Assembly: GCA_913063405.1 (NCBI GenBank)
Contig: CAJXZB010000008.1
Location: 33,527-97,526 of the forward strand
From: an uncultured Ulvibacter sp.
GTDB taxonomy: Bacteria > Bacteroidota > Bacteroidia > Flavobacteriales > Flavobacteriaceae
Direction: 5' to 3'
DNA: 64,000 nucleotides
In this document: piece after piece, positions 1 through 9,445 of the stretch
Position numbering within the stretch: position 1 is the first letter of the stretch
How the letters are laid out: each line of letters opens with the position of its first letter
Program-made: the position numbers and the translations under genes
Notes under the pieces: generated by a model
What the model was told of the DNA's origin: nothing
Seen by the model: the letters and a program-made list of their open reading frames with translations, nothing else
Database searches by the model: none

Positions 1-465
1 GTGGGTTATTCTGAATCCTTTTTAATAGGCCTAAAAGAGTCTTATTACATAAGTGAACATGTTAATTATGACTTCGATTTCAGAGATTTAATTCACAATC
101 CGAAGTATCTTAATCGTGAAGAGATTTTAAAACAGTTCACTGCCTTTTGTTTTCAACTTCACGAAAACCACATCAATTTTCTGGATCATTCTCCTGGTAA
201 TACCTTGGTAAAAGATAGGGGAGACGGGAAATATGATTTCTATTTGATCGACTTAAACAGAATGCGATTCGAAGTACTCGACTTAGATCAACGAATGCAT
301 AACCTACGGAGATTATGGTTGTCGAAGACGATGATTAATATTATGTCCATTGAATATGCAGCACTTTTTGGAAATGAGATAGAAGAAGTACATCGCTTAT
401 TATCTAAACATAGCAGAGCTTTTCAGAAAAAAGTGAATTCGAAGAAATTGAGAAAAAGAAAATAG
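1..465 (+). CDS. Lipopolysaccharide (Kdo/WaaP-type) kinase family protein, C-terminal part (truncated by window start)
   Basis: Kinase-like motif HENHINFLDHSPGNTLV...YLIDLNRMRF; ORF open at the left edge. Confidence 0.7.
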   Translation: MGYSESFLIGLKESYYISEHVNYDFDFRDLIHNPKYLNREEILKQFTAFCFQLHENHINFLDHSPGNTLVKDRGDGKYDFYLIDLNRMRFEVLDLDQRMHNLRRLWLSKTMINIMSIEYAALFGNEIEEVHRLLSKHSRAFQKKVNSKKLRKRK

Positions 466-481
466 TTTTAAGTAACTCAAC

Positions 482-1297
482 TTATACAGCCACATTATGT
501 TCTCTTAATGCATCATTTAGTGACGTCTTTTTATTAGTACTCTCTTTTCGCTTTCCAATAATTAACGCACAGGGAACATTGTAATCACCAGCTGGGAACT
601 TTTTACTATAACTGCCAGGAATCACTACAGATCTTGCCGGAACGAGCCCTTTACGCTCTATAGGGCTGTCTCCAGTAACATCTATAATTTTTGTCGAAGC
701 GGTGAGCACCACATTTGCACCTAATACTGCTTCACGCTCTATACGAACACCTTCCACTACAATACAACGAGAACCTATAAAAGCGTTGTCTTCTATGATT
801 ACAGGAGCTGCTTGCAAAGGTTCCAAAACACCACCAATACCAACACCGCCACTTAGATGTACATTCTTACCAATCTGTGCACAACTACCCACAGTTGCCC
901 AAGTATCCACCATGGTACCTTCATCAACATACGCCCCAATATTTACATAACTAGGCATCATAATCACCCCTTTCGAAATATACGCTCCATGTCTTGCAAT
1001 GGCGTTGGGAACCACACGAATACCTTTTTCTTCATAGCCTCTTTTTAAAGGGATTTTATCGTGGTATTCAAAAATACCAGCCTCCATAGTCTCCATTTTC
1101 TGAATTGGAAAATACAAAACCACACCTTTTTTCACCCATTCATTTACTTGCCAACCTGCTGCAGTTGGTTCTGCGCAACGTAAGGATCCTTCGTCACAAA
1201 GACGAACTACTTCACGGATAGCTGCTGTGGTTTCGGGTTGAGTTAATAGAGAACGATCGTCCCAAGCTTTTTCTATGATTTGTTGTAATTCGGTCAT
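482..1297 (-). CDS. dapD: 2,3,4,5-tetrahydropyridine-2,6-dicarboxylate N-succinyltransferase
   Basis: Left-handed beta-helix hexapeptide repeats (GAYVDEGTMVDTWATVGSCAQIGKNVHLSGGVGIGGVLEP) characteristic of DapD. Confidence 0.96.
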   Translation of the reverse strand: MTELQQIIEKAWDDRSLLTQPETTAAIREVVRLCDEGSLRCAEPTAAGWQVNEWVKKGVVLYFPIQKMETMEAGIFEYHDKIPLKRGYEEKGIRVVPNAIARHGAYISKGVIMMPSYVNIGAYVDEGTMVDTWATVGSCAQIGKNVHLSGGVGIGGVLEPLQAAPVIIEDNAFIGSRCIVVEGVRIEREAVLGANVVLTASTKIIDVTGDSPIERKGLVPARSVVIPGSYSKKFPAGDYNVPCALIIGKRKESTNKKTSLNDALREHNVAV

Positions 1298-1393
1298 AAT
1301 TCTTCAGAAATTTTTACAAATATAAAACCTCACGCTCAATATAATGTCCATTTTTAGCATAGTATTTAGTAATCACTTATTTTTGCAGCGAAA

Positions 1394-1804
1394 ATGGGAA
1401 GAATTTTAGCAATAGATTATGGTACCAAGCGAACTGGGATTGCGATTACTGACGAACTTCAGTTAATTGCTTCTGGTTTAACGACTGTATCTACCAATGA
1501 ATTGATTTCATTTTTAAGGGATTATTTTGCTTCGGAAAAAGTAGAACTGATATTGGTTGGTGAACCAACCCAGAAAGATGGGACACCCTCAGACGTCGAG
1601 GAGGAAATTCAGAAATTTTTAAAGAAGTTTTATAAGACATTTCCTGCTCTTGAAGTTAAAAGGGTGGATGAGCGATATACCAGTAAAATGGCTTTTCAGA
1701 CGATGATCGATAGCGGTTTAAAGAAAAAACAACGAAGAAATAAGGCCTTGATTGATGAAATAAGTGCCACTATAATATTACAAGAATACCTTTACAATAA
1801 ATGA
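1394..1804 (+). CDS. ruvX: Putative Holliday junction resolvase RuvX/YqgF
   Basis: MGRILAIDYGTKRTGIAITD, VGEPTQKDGT and DERYTSKMA motifs. Confidence 0.93.
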   Translation: MGRILAIDYGTKRTGIAITDELQLIASGLTTVSTNELISFLRDYFASEKVELILVGEPTQKDGTPSDVEEEIQKFLKKFYKTFPALEVKRVDERYTSKMAFQTMIDSGLKKKQRRNKALIDEISATIILQEYLYNK

Positions 1805-2397
1805 TAATGATTTTACCTATAGTAGCTTACGGCGATCCGGTTTTGCGCAAAGAATGTGCAGCAATAACTAAGGATTATCCAAAATTAGATGTTTTATTGG
1901 AGGATATGTACGAGACTATGTATGCTTCCAAGGGAGTTGGACTTGCTGCTCCTCAAATAGGGCTTCCTATCCGTTTATTTTTGGTGGATGCATCTCCCTT
2001 TTCTGAAGATGAAGAGTTGTTGGAAACGGAGCAAAATGAATTAGCTGGTTTCAAAAGAACCTTTATAAACGCACAGATTATTGACGAAAGTGGCGACGAA
2101 TGGGCTTTTAACGAAGGTTGTTTAAGTATTCCAGACGTTCGTGAGGATGTTTTTAGACAACCAGATATAGTGATTAAATATGAGGATGAAAATTTTAAGA
2201 AACACAAAGAGACTTTCTCAGGTATTATTGCTAGAATTATTCAACATGAGTATGATCATATAGAAGGAATTTTATTCACAGATAAACTATCACCACTCAA
2301 AAAACGTTTGATAAAAGGAAAACTTGCCAACATATCAAAGGGAAAAATCAGTGTTGATTATAGAATGCGTTTTCCTAAATTGAAAAAGAAACGTTAA
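1801..2397 (+). CDS. def: Peptide deformylase (start may be 1801 or 1807)
   Basis: GVGLAAPQIG, EGCLSIP and QHEYDHIEG motifs. Confidence 0.96.
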   Translation: MIMILPIVAYGDPVLRKECAAITKDYPKLDVLLEDMYETMYASKGVGLAAPQIGLPIRLFLVDASPFSEDEELLETEQNELAGFKRTFINAQIIDESGDEWAFNEGCLSIPDVREDVFRQPDIVIKYEDENFKKHKETFSGIIARIIQHEYDHIEGILFTDKLSPLKKRLIKGKLANISKGKISVDYRMRFPKLKKKR

Positions 2398-2474
2398 CAC
2401 CTTTGGTTATTTGATTCAAACCAAAGATATTTGCCCCCCTCTTTTAGGGGAAACAGAAAATTGATTTTTAGTAT

Positions 2475-3020
2475 ATGAGCTTAGAAAAAGTATTATCCAT
2501 TTCGGGGAAACCTGGTTTATACAAGTTGACAACCCAAACACGTTCGGGTTTTTTAGCTGAATCTTTGATTGATGGAAAAAAGATAAGTGTTAGCGGAAGA
2601 CATAATGTAAGTCTGTTATCTGAAATTGCTATTTATACGCTTACTGAAGAGCTTCCTTTACGAGAAGTATTCCTGAAGATTTCTGAAAAAGAAAAAGGAG
2701 GTGAGGCAATTAATCACAAGGTTTCTAAAGACCAACTTGAGGAGTATTTTTTCTCTGTTCTGCCCGATTATGATGAGGATCGTGTATACGTCAGTGATAT
2801 TAAAAAGGTAGTGCAATGGTACAATTTACTTACTAAAAATGGCATCACAGATTTTTCTGAAACTGAAGAAGTAAATGAAGAAGATCAAGCGAAATCTAAA
2901 GCTATTGAAGCGGCTAAGGTTACTGGTGCAAAGACGAGTACACAAAAGGCTTCAGCTCCTAAAGCATCATCTGCAAAGAAAGGTGGAGCTGCTAAAAGTA
3001 CTGTTGCTAGAAAAAAGTAA
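2475..3020 (+). CDS. DUF5606 domain-containing protein with Ala/Lys/Ser-rich C-terminal tail
   Basis: N-terminus MSLEKVLSISGKPGLYKL typical of Bacteroidetes DUF5606; low-complexity basic tail. Confidence 0.8.
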   Translation: MSLEKVLSISGKPGLYKLTTQTRSGFLAESLIDGKKISVSGRHNVSLLSEIAIYTLTEELPLREVFLKISEKEKGGEAINHKVSKDQLEEYFFSVLPDYDEDRVYVSDIKKVVQWYNLLTKNGITDFSETEEVNEEDQAKSKAIEAAKVTGAKTSTQKASAPKASSAKKGGAAKSTVARKK

Positions 3021-3041
3021 ATTATTTTCATATACATATTT

Positions 3042-3076
3042 ATCCTGCTATCTTGTAAAAGATAGCAGGATTTTTT
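3042..3076 (+). terminator. Rho-independent terminator
   Basis: ATCCTGCTATCTT-GTAA-AAGATAGCAGGAT perfect 13-bp stem followed by a T-tract. Confidence 0.9.
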
Positions 3077-3152
3077 GTTAATGGTTTTTGATAACTCTCT
3101 CGTCTGTGCACGGAGATTTCGTGTAGCTTTGTTCTAATAATAATTGCAAAAA

Positions 3153-3926
3153 ATGAACTCCAGAGAAATCCAATTAAAAGCTTTTGATCGTCTATTGACT
3201 ATTATGGATGAGTTGCGTGAGAAATGCCCTTGGGATAAGAAGCAGACTATGGAAAGCCTCAGGCATTTGACCATTGAAGAAACTTACGAGCTAGGTGATG
3301 CTATTCTTGAAAATGACTTAGATGAAATTAAAGGAGAATTGGGAGATTTACTGCTTCACATTGTGTTTTATGCCAAGATAGGTAGCGAGACCAACGAATT
3401 CGATATCGCAGATGTGGCGAATCAAATTAGTGAAAAGCTAATTTCTCGTCACCCACATATTTATGGGGACGTAAAAGTAGCCGATGAGCATGAGGTAGCT
3501 AGAAACTGGGAAAACCTAAAACTAAAAGAGGGTAAAACCAGTGTTTTAGAAGGTGTTCCAAAATCACTTCCGGCACTGGTAAAAGCAAATCGTATCCAAG
3601 ATAAGGTTGCCGGTGTAGGATTCGATTGGGAAGAACCACAACAAGTTTTTGAAAAGTTACAAGAAGAGTTGGAGGAATTGCAGCACGAGGTTTCAGAGAA
3701 TAATAAAGATAAAATTGAGGCAGAGTTTGGAGATGTTTTGTTCTCTATGATAAATTATGCAAGATTTTTAAAAGTAGATCCTGAAAATGCCTTAGAGAGG
3801 ACTAATAAGAAGTTTATAAAACGCTTTCAGTATATAGAAAGTAAAACAAAAGATTTGGGTAAGTCTATGGAGGACATGACACTAGCCCAAATGGATGTGT
3901 TTTGGGAAGAGGCGAAACAATTGTAA
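3153..3926 (+). CDS. mazG: Nucleoside triphosphate pyrophosphohydrolase MazG (ORF opens at 3144; ATGAACTCC start likely at 3153)
   Basis: CPWDKKQTMESLRHLTIEETYE and second EAEFGDVLFSMINYAR motif. Confidence 0.94.
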   Translation: MNSREIQLKAFDRLLTIMDELREKCPWDKKQTMESLRHLTIEETYELGDAILENDLDEIKGELGDLLLHIVFYAKIGSETNEFDIADVANQISEKLISRHPHIYGDVKVADEHEVARNWENLKLKEGKTSVLEGVPKSLPALVKANRIQDKVAGVGFDWEEPQQVFEKLQEELEELQHEVSENNKDKIEAEFGDVLFSMINYARFLKVDPENALERTNKKFIKRFQYIESKTKDLGKSMEDMTLAQMDVFWEEAKQL

Positions 3927-3938
3927 TGTCTAATTTTA

Positions 3939-4568
3939 TTAAGTTTTAAAAACAATTAATCTTTTGTTAATAGTCACCCCGGAAAAACCAAAATGTTCTT
4001 TTATCCAGTTTAGACTGCTTTCGGAGTAAAATACAACATGAGTAGGATCGTTTCTATAGTTCCAGTTTTCGAATTCACTTTTTTTCGGCAATAATTGCGT
4101 CATACAATACAAATTGCCCTTGGGTTTTAACAATTTCCGAAGCAGCTCAAATTCTTTGAATGGTACGTGAAAATGCTCCATAACTTCGCAACAAATAATA
4201 AAGTCATACCTCTTTGATAAAACACTTTTATCAGGATGGAAGAAAGGATCGTACAGAGAAATGTGATATCCTTTACCTGTTAGGAGTTTGGCTATTACAG
4301 GACCGGTACCTGCACCAAAGTCTAGTCCTTTTTTTGATGGAGAATGTTTTTGAATAATAACATTGACAATGGGTGCCACAAACTGTTGATAATGCAAATC
4401 TTCTACGTCATTCTCGTGTAAGAGGTATCGTGCTTTTTCCTTAGCAATCGAAGGAAAAAATTTTGAAGGCTTAAAAAGAAGCGAACATTGATCACATTCC
4501 AAAAATAGAATATTGCCTGTCACATCATACTCTTTTAAAGATTTAGAGTGACACAATGGACAGGACAT
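3939..4568 (-). CDS. Class I SAM-dependent methyltransferase with N-terminal CxxC...CxxC motif
   Basis: LDFGAGTGPV SAM motif; MSCPLCHS...CDQC zinc-ribbon-like start; FIICCEVMEHF. Confidence 0.85.
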   Translation of the reverse strand: MSCPLCHSKSLKEYDVTGNILFLECDQCSLLFKPSKFFPSIAKEKARYLLHENDVEDLHYQQFVAPIVNVIIQKHSPSKKGLDFGAGTGPVIAKLLTGKGYHISLYDPFFHPDKSVLSKRYDFIICCEVMEHFHVPFKEFELLRKLLKPKGNLYCMTQLLPKKSEFENWNYRNDPTHVVFYSESSLNWIKEHFGFSGVTINKRLIVFKT

Positions 4569-4578
4569 CTTCTATCTT

Positions 4579-6591
4579 TTATTTACGCGCAGCTCTTATT
4601 TTTGAAAGTTTGGATTTCCAAACATCAAGTTGCTCTTTATGCCGTGCTATATTTGTGTGAACATCCTTAACCATTGGGTTTTTTTCATCTACATGTTTAA
4701 AGAATCCAAGGTTGTTTTCCAATTGGCGGATTTCGTTCTTACTTTCTTCGATCTTTTTCGAAATATAGAATTGTTCGTTTTGTAATTTCCTATCATCCTC
4801 TTGAGAAACCATAGAGCTCAATTTGTTTTCAAATTTTATAAGCTCAGTTTCTTTCTTACCTAGATCTAATTTGCCAAAGAGACCATCGAGTGCTTTATTA
4901 AACTCTTGTTCGATATTTCTTTTCGAATGAGGGACTCTTCCAATTCCTTTCCAATCGTTTATTTTTGTTTTAATGGCTGCAATATCTACCTTATGATCAC
5001 CAGTTAACTCAAAGCTGGATAGACCATCCAGCATCGTTTTCTTCGTCTCGTAATGGACCAAGTCCTCTTTGTTAGCTTCATCTTTTTGGGCGTGTAGTCT
5101 ATCAAAGTAATGGTTACAAGCTCCTTTGAATTTTTTCCATATTTTATCACTATCCTTACGAGGCACATGTCCAATGGTGCGCCAATCGTTTTGGATTTTT
5201 TTCATCAACGGAGTCACAACGTCAAAATCATCACTGTCCTTATTCTCATCTGCAATATGAATAAGCTCTTGCTTCTTTTCGAGATTGGTATATTGTTCTT
5301 TCTTTTGGTTTTTGTAGAAACTATTTTTTTCGTGATTAAAGGCTCGCGTAATCTCCTTAAACTCGTTCCAAACTTCTTTTTTTTTAGTTCGTGGTACTTT
5401 GCCAGTCTCGAAATAAATATCACGAAGTTCTTGTACCTTTTTAATGGCATTTTGCCAACCTTGGTGACTTGGTTTCACACTTGTAACAACAGTTTGTATT
5501 TGGGAGATAAGATCTTTCTTTATTTTGTAGTTGTCTTCAAAAGCCGCTTCCAGCTCCTTCAAACTTTCAAAACGCTTATCGTGAATTATTTTTGTAGCCT
5601 CACTAAATTTATCCCAAACACTATCGCGATACTCTTTGGCGACTGGTCCAATTTCTTCTTTCCACATTTTATGCAGCATCTGTAACTCACGAAATGCCTT
5701 ATTAATATTTTGTTCTTGAGCGAGTTCCTCGGCACGAACGATTAGTTTTAGTTTTTGTTCTAAGTTGTGTTTGAAATCGAGGTCTCTAAATTCACGATTT
5801 AAGTGAAGGAAATCATAAAAATTCTCCACATGGTGATGGTAGGTATTCCAAACCGTATTGTATTTATCTCTAGGAATTGCTCCAGCTTGGTGCCATTTTT
5901 CCTGAATTTCCTTAAAATGTTTGTAGGTTGTATTTATATTTTCCTCAGCATTCAAGAGACCTTTTAACTCTTCAATAAGCTCATTTCGCTTGTTAAAGTT
6001 GGCCTGTAGATCATTCTTGAGAGTTTTGTAATAGGCATTGCGTTTTTCCTTATAATCAAAGTATAAGGAATTAAATTCTTTCTTATCGGGGGTTGAATAA
6101 TGAAAATCTATAATATTTCCTCCCCCAGCTAGAAACTCTTCTTTCTTATGAGTTAATTTGTCTTGAAATTTTGAGTTGAACTCGGTGCGTATCTCCTCAA
6201 CATCATGTTTAAGCTCTTTAACCGGCATCGATTTGAGAAGTTGTTGTAATTCTGAAATCAGTTCTTTTGGAGAAAGGCTGTGGTAATCTTTTTGTCCTTT
6301 TTCCTCAACATCTTCTTCATGTTCATCATCGTCTGAGGATGCAACCTCATCTTCATCTTCTGAAGCGTCAGCCACAAGTACATCTGCATCTAAATTATCG
6401 TTGCTCTTTACAGTATCTTCTTTTACAGTTTCAACTTCGTCCGAAATCACTTCAGACTTGACTATGGAGGTTTCTTCCTGAGCTTCAACAATTTCTTCTA
6501 AAGGATCTTCGATTACAGCCTTCGTTGTCTGGATTTTTTCGGGAGTAGATTTTTTTGGTTCTACAGGTTTGCTTGTTTTCTCGTCTGACAT
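4579..6591 (-). CDS. DUF349 domain-containing protein with long acidic N-terminus
   Basis: Repeated helical W-x(n)-G-x(1,2)-P units (KWHQAGAIPRDK, DWRTIGHVPRKDSDKIWKKFK, DWKGIGRVPHSK) typical of DUF349. Confidence 0.85.
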   Translation of the reverse strand: MSDEKTSKPVEPKKSTPEKIQTTKAVIEDPLEEIVEAQEETSIVKSEVISDEVETVKEDTVKSNDNLDADVLVADASEDEDEVASSDDDEHEEDVEEKGQKDYHSLSPKELISELQQLLKSMPVKELKHDVEEIRTEFNSKFQDKLTHKKEEFLAGGGNIIDFHYSTPDKKEFNSLYFDYKEKRNAYYKTLKNDLQANFNKRNELIEELKGLLNAEENINTTYKHFKEIQEKWHQAGAIPRDKYNTVWNTYHHHVENFYDFLHLNREFRDLDFKHNLEQKLKLIVRAEELAQEQNINKAFRELQMLHKMWKEEIGPVAKEYRDSVWDKFSEATKIIHDKRFESLKELEAAFEDNYKIKKDLISQIQTVVTSVKPSHQGWQNAIKKVQELRDIYFETGKVPRTKKKEVWNEFKEITRAFNHEKNSFYKNQKKEQYTNLEKKQELIHIADENKDSDDFDVVTPLMKKIQNDWRTIGHVPRKDSDKIWKKFKGACNHYFDRLHAQKDEANKEDLVHYETKKTMLDGLSSFELTGDHKVDIAAIKTKINDWKGIGRVPHSKRNIEQEFNKALDGLFGKLDLGKKETELIKFENKLSSMVSQEDDRKLQNEQFYISKKIEESKNEIRQLENNLGFFKHVDEKNPMVKDVHTNIARHKEQLDVWKSKLSKIRAARK

Positions 6592-6693
6592 TTATTTCAA
6601 TGTTAAGGTTCATTTTTATTAAGTGGTCAAGATACTAACAACTCGTGAATTACCAAAGCTGGGGTAGGGTTTTAAAGATTTTTTAAGCCAATT

Positions 6694-7425
6694 TTATGAT
6701 TTCCAGATAGACCAAGCTTTTTTCGCCTGATATTCTAACATTTTAAACCCATTAGTGACTTTTGCACCTTTGCCATATCCCATTTTTAAAAATTCAGTCT
6801 CTCTTGGGTTGTAAATAAGGTCGAAAAGCACATGATCGTCGCCAAGAAATTGATAAGGAATATTTGGGTATTCATAAATGTTTGGGAAGGTTCCCAAAGG
6901 AGTACAGTTGATGATAAGAAAATGTTTTAAAATAATATCTCGATTAAGCTGCGCGTAAGATAGATTGTCTTCAGTTTTTGTTCGGGAGACGAATCGAAAA
7001 TTAAACCCCATAGCTTCCAAAACAAAGGCCACTGCCTTTGAAGCTCCCCCAGTTCCTAAAATCAAGGCAGTTTTTTCCTTAATTGGAAGAAGATCGGATA
7101 GTGCTTTTGCAAAACCGTAATGATCTGTGTTGTAACCTACGAGCTTTCCGTCCCGTGCTATTTTAATTGTGTTTACCGCGCCTATTTTTTTAGCTTCTTT
7201 GTCTACTCTGTCTAAGAGAGGAATAACACTTTCTTTAAAGGGAATTGTGACATTAAGACCTTTAAGATTGGAGTTTTCTTTGAGTATTTCTTCGAGTATG
7301 TCGATGCAATCAACATCGAAATTTTCATAGGTATCTTGTCTGTTTTCTTGTTCGAATTTTGAGGTGAAGAAAGTTTTCGAGAATGAAAAACCAATACCCT
7401 TTCCTATAAGTCCGTATTTAGCCAT
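6694..7425 (-). CDS. aroE: Shikimate dehydrogenase
   Basis: GLNVTIPFKESV, GAVNTI, LGTGGASKAV, NCTPLGTFP motifs. Confidence 0.93.
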   Translation of the reverse strand: MAKYGLIGKGIGFSFSKTFFTSKFEQENRQDTYENFDVDCIDILEEILKENSNLKGLNVTIPFKESVIPLLDRVDKEAKKIGAVNTIKIARDGKLVGYNTDHYGFAKALSDLLPIKEKTALILGTGGASKAVAFVLEAMGFNFRFVSRTKTEDNLSYAQLNRDIILKHFLIINCTPLGTFPNIYEYPNIPYQFLGDDHVLFDLIYNPRETEFLKMGYGKGAKVTNGFKMLEYQAKKAWSIWKS

Positions 7426-8440
7426 TTTTGGGGAATTTCAGTTTTTGATACCATTCCAAACTAAGAACAATTATTATTCCTGCAAAAATAAAGAATATTG
7501 CGAGAAAAGTTTCGAGAGAAAATTCTGATGGAACATAGCGATCATATCCAAAAATGACTTCTCTTCCATTTGTATCAAACAACTGATTTCCGTTGTTGTC
7601 ATATTTTAAAAGTTTAAGTTTCCAAGGCCAAACCACCCCTAAAGAACCAGCGATAAAACCTATTATTACTGCATAAGTAGCTTTTTTGTACTTTTTCAAT
7701 ACGTAACCTAAAAGGTGAGATAGGGAAACCAGCCCCGCCAAAGACCCTAATGAAAAAACAACTAAAACTTTTAAGAGCTCGACTCTTTCTGGATTATCCA
7801 TGAAAGCAAAATCTCCTTGAAAGATGTTTGCAATTGTGTCGTAAAGAGCATTAACTGAGTCTACCAATAAGAGTACATAATTCCCAAGGAGTATAAGTAT
7901 AAACGACCCTGATAAGCCGGGAAGTGTCATTCCAGATACACCAATAATTCCACAGAAAAACACAAAAATTAAGTTGCTATTTTCTTTTGCAGGTTCCAAG
8001 AAACTAATGCTTATCCCAACAATAATTCCAGACAGGAGGTAGGCAATATACTTCTTATTCCATTCTCCAAAATCTTTAGCAATAAAATAGATTGAACCGA
8101 TAATCATTCCGAAGAAAGTACTCCAAACGTATAACTCATAATTTTCAATAAGGTAATCTAGTATTTTGGAAACGCTGAAATAACTTATGATCATTCCGAG
8201 GATAAGCAGGCTTAGAAACTGCCCATTTATATAGGTATAGAAACTGCTAAACCTACGATTAAAAAGAAGCCAGAACGCTTTCCGGTTAATTTTTTGAAGA
8301 GAGTATATAAACTCCTCGTAAAAACCAGCAACAAAAGCTACTACCCCTCCAGAAACACCTGGAACTTTATTTGCCGCACCCATTGTTAACCCCTTGAGTA
8401 TGAGCCAAAATCTATCGGATAACGAACGTTCTTGAGCCAT
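7418..8440 (-). CDS. DUF368 domain-containing membrane protein (copy 1)
   Basis: KGLTMGAANKVPGVSGGVVAFVAGFYEEFI and LPGLSGSFILILLGNY motifs, multiple TM segments. Confidence 0.88.
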   Translation of the reverse strand: MAQERSLSDRFWLILKGLTMGAANKVPGVSGGVVAFVAGFYEEFIYSLQKINRKAFWLLFNRRFSSFYTYINGQFLSLLILGMIISYFSVSKILDYLIENYELYVWSTFFGMIIGSIYFIAKDFGEWNKKYIAYLLSGIIVGISISFLEPAKENSNLIFVFFCGIIGVSGMTLPGLSGSFILILLGNYVLLLVDSVNALYDTIANIFQGDFAFMDNPERVELLKVLVVFSLGSLAGLVSLSHLLGYVLKKYKKATYAVIIGFIAGSLGVVWPWKLKLLKYDNNGNQLFDTNGREVIFGYDRYVPSEFSLETFLAIFFIFAGIIIVLSLEWYQKLKFPKNG

Positions 8441-9412
8441 TTAAGATGGATTTTTATTTACCGCTAATCGTTCTAAGATAAAAATGCTAAGAAAACCGAG
8501 AATCGTAAAAATAACTGCATAGATAACTAAGGAATCTCCATCATAATTGGAAGGAAGGATACTTTTTTCTATCAATGGAGTTCTTTCTCCGGAGTGATTT
8601 ATTCGGTATTCAATAACTTCTTTCCAAGGCCATATTTTGTTAAGAGCACCAACCATAAAACCGGTAAGAACGGCTAAAATTAAGTTTTTGTGATGCTTGA
8701 ACATCCAATTAAGAATTCTTGAGAAAACCTTAAGTCCAACAATAGCCCCTATCGCGAAAACACAAAGCTTCAAAAATGCTTCGGAAAAAATGTTCCAGTT
8801 GAGTCCAGTTATTCCATCTCCTAGTTGTGTGATGGTACCAATTATGGATTTATAAGCGCCTAACAATAACAAGATAAAGGCACCTGAAATCCCTGGTAAA
8901 ATCATCGCAATGATGGCTATAAAGCCTGCAAAGAACAGGAACCAAGTGCTACCTGTATCTCCAATGGGTTTTGCGAGTGTAATGGCATAGGACAAAGCCG
9001 CAGCAATTATCAATGAAATGACTGTGCCAATTTGCCATTTTGTTATTTGCTTTCCTACATATAAGATACTGGCAAGTACTAATCCAAAGAAAAATGACCA
9101 AACCAAAATAGGATGGTTTGATAATAACCACGTTATTAATTTGGCTAGAGAAAGTATACTTATGGTTATACCACTAAAAAGGGCTAGCAAAAAGATTAGA
9201 TTATAGTTATTCCAAGCCGCAAGGAATCCATCTTTTTTCCAGCTCTTTAAAAACCCAAAATCTAATTTATGAATGGTTTCAATGAGTTCTTCATAGATCC
9301 CAGAAATAAAGGCAATCGTTCCTCCTGAGACACCTGGGACAACATCTGCAGCACCCATGGCGAGTCCTTTTGCAGTAATAATAAGGTATTGAAATAAATT
9401 ACGGGATGGCAT
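8441..9412 (-). CDS. DUF368 domain-containing membrane protein (copy 2)
   Basis: KGLAMGAADVVPGVSGGTIAFISGIYEELI and LPGISGAFILLLLGAY motifs. Confidence 0.9.
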   Translation of the reverse strand: MPSRNLFQYLIITAKGLAMGAADVVPGVSGGTIAFISGIYEELIETIHKLDFGFLKSWKKDGFLAAWNNYNLIFLLALFSGITISILSLAKLITWLLSNHPILVWSFFFGLVLASILYVGKQITKWQIGTVISLIIAAALSYAITLAKPIGDTGSTWFLFFAGFIAIIAMILPGISGAFILLLLGAYKSIIGTITQLGDGITGLNWNIFSEAFLKLCVFAIGAIVGLKVFSRILNWMFKHHKNLILAVLTGFMVGALNKIWPWKEVIEYRINHSGERTPLIEKSILPSNYDGDSLVIYAVIFTILGFLSIFILERLAVNKNPS

Positions 9413-9445
9413 AGTATATAAGTCTGTCCATCAAAAATACGTAAT

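Noticed and set aside
2400-2450. CTTTGGTT...AACCAAAG stem followed by CCCC...GGGG as a riboswitch
   Set aside because: Small simple hairpins only; no recognisable aptamer architecture.
5110-5685. 191-aa plus-strand ORF opposite the DUF349 gene
   Set aside because: Lies fully antisense to a convincing long CDS; composition looks like a mirror-frame artefact.
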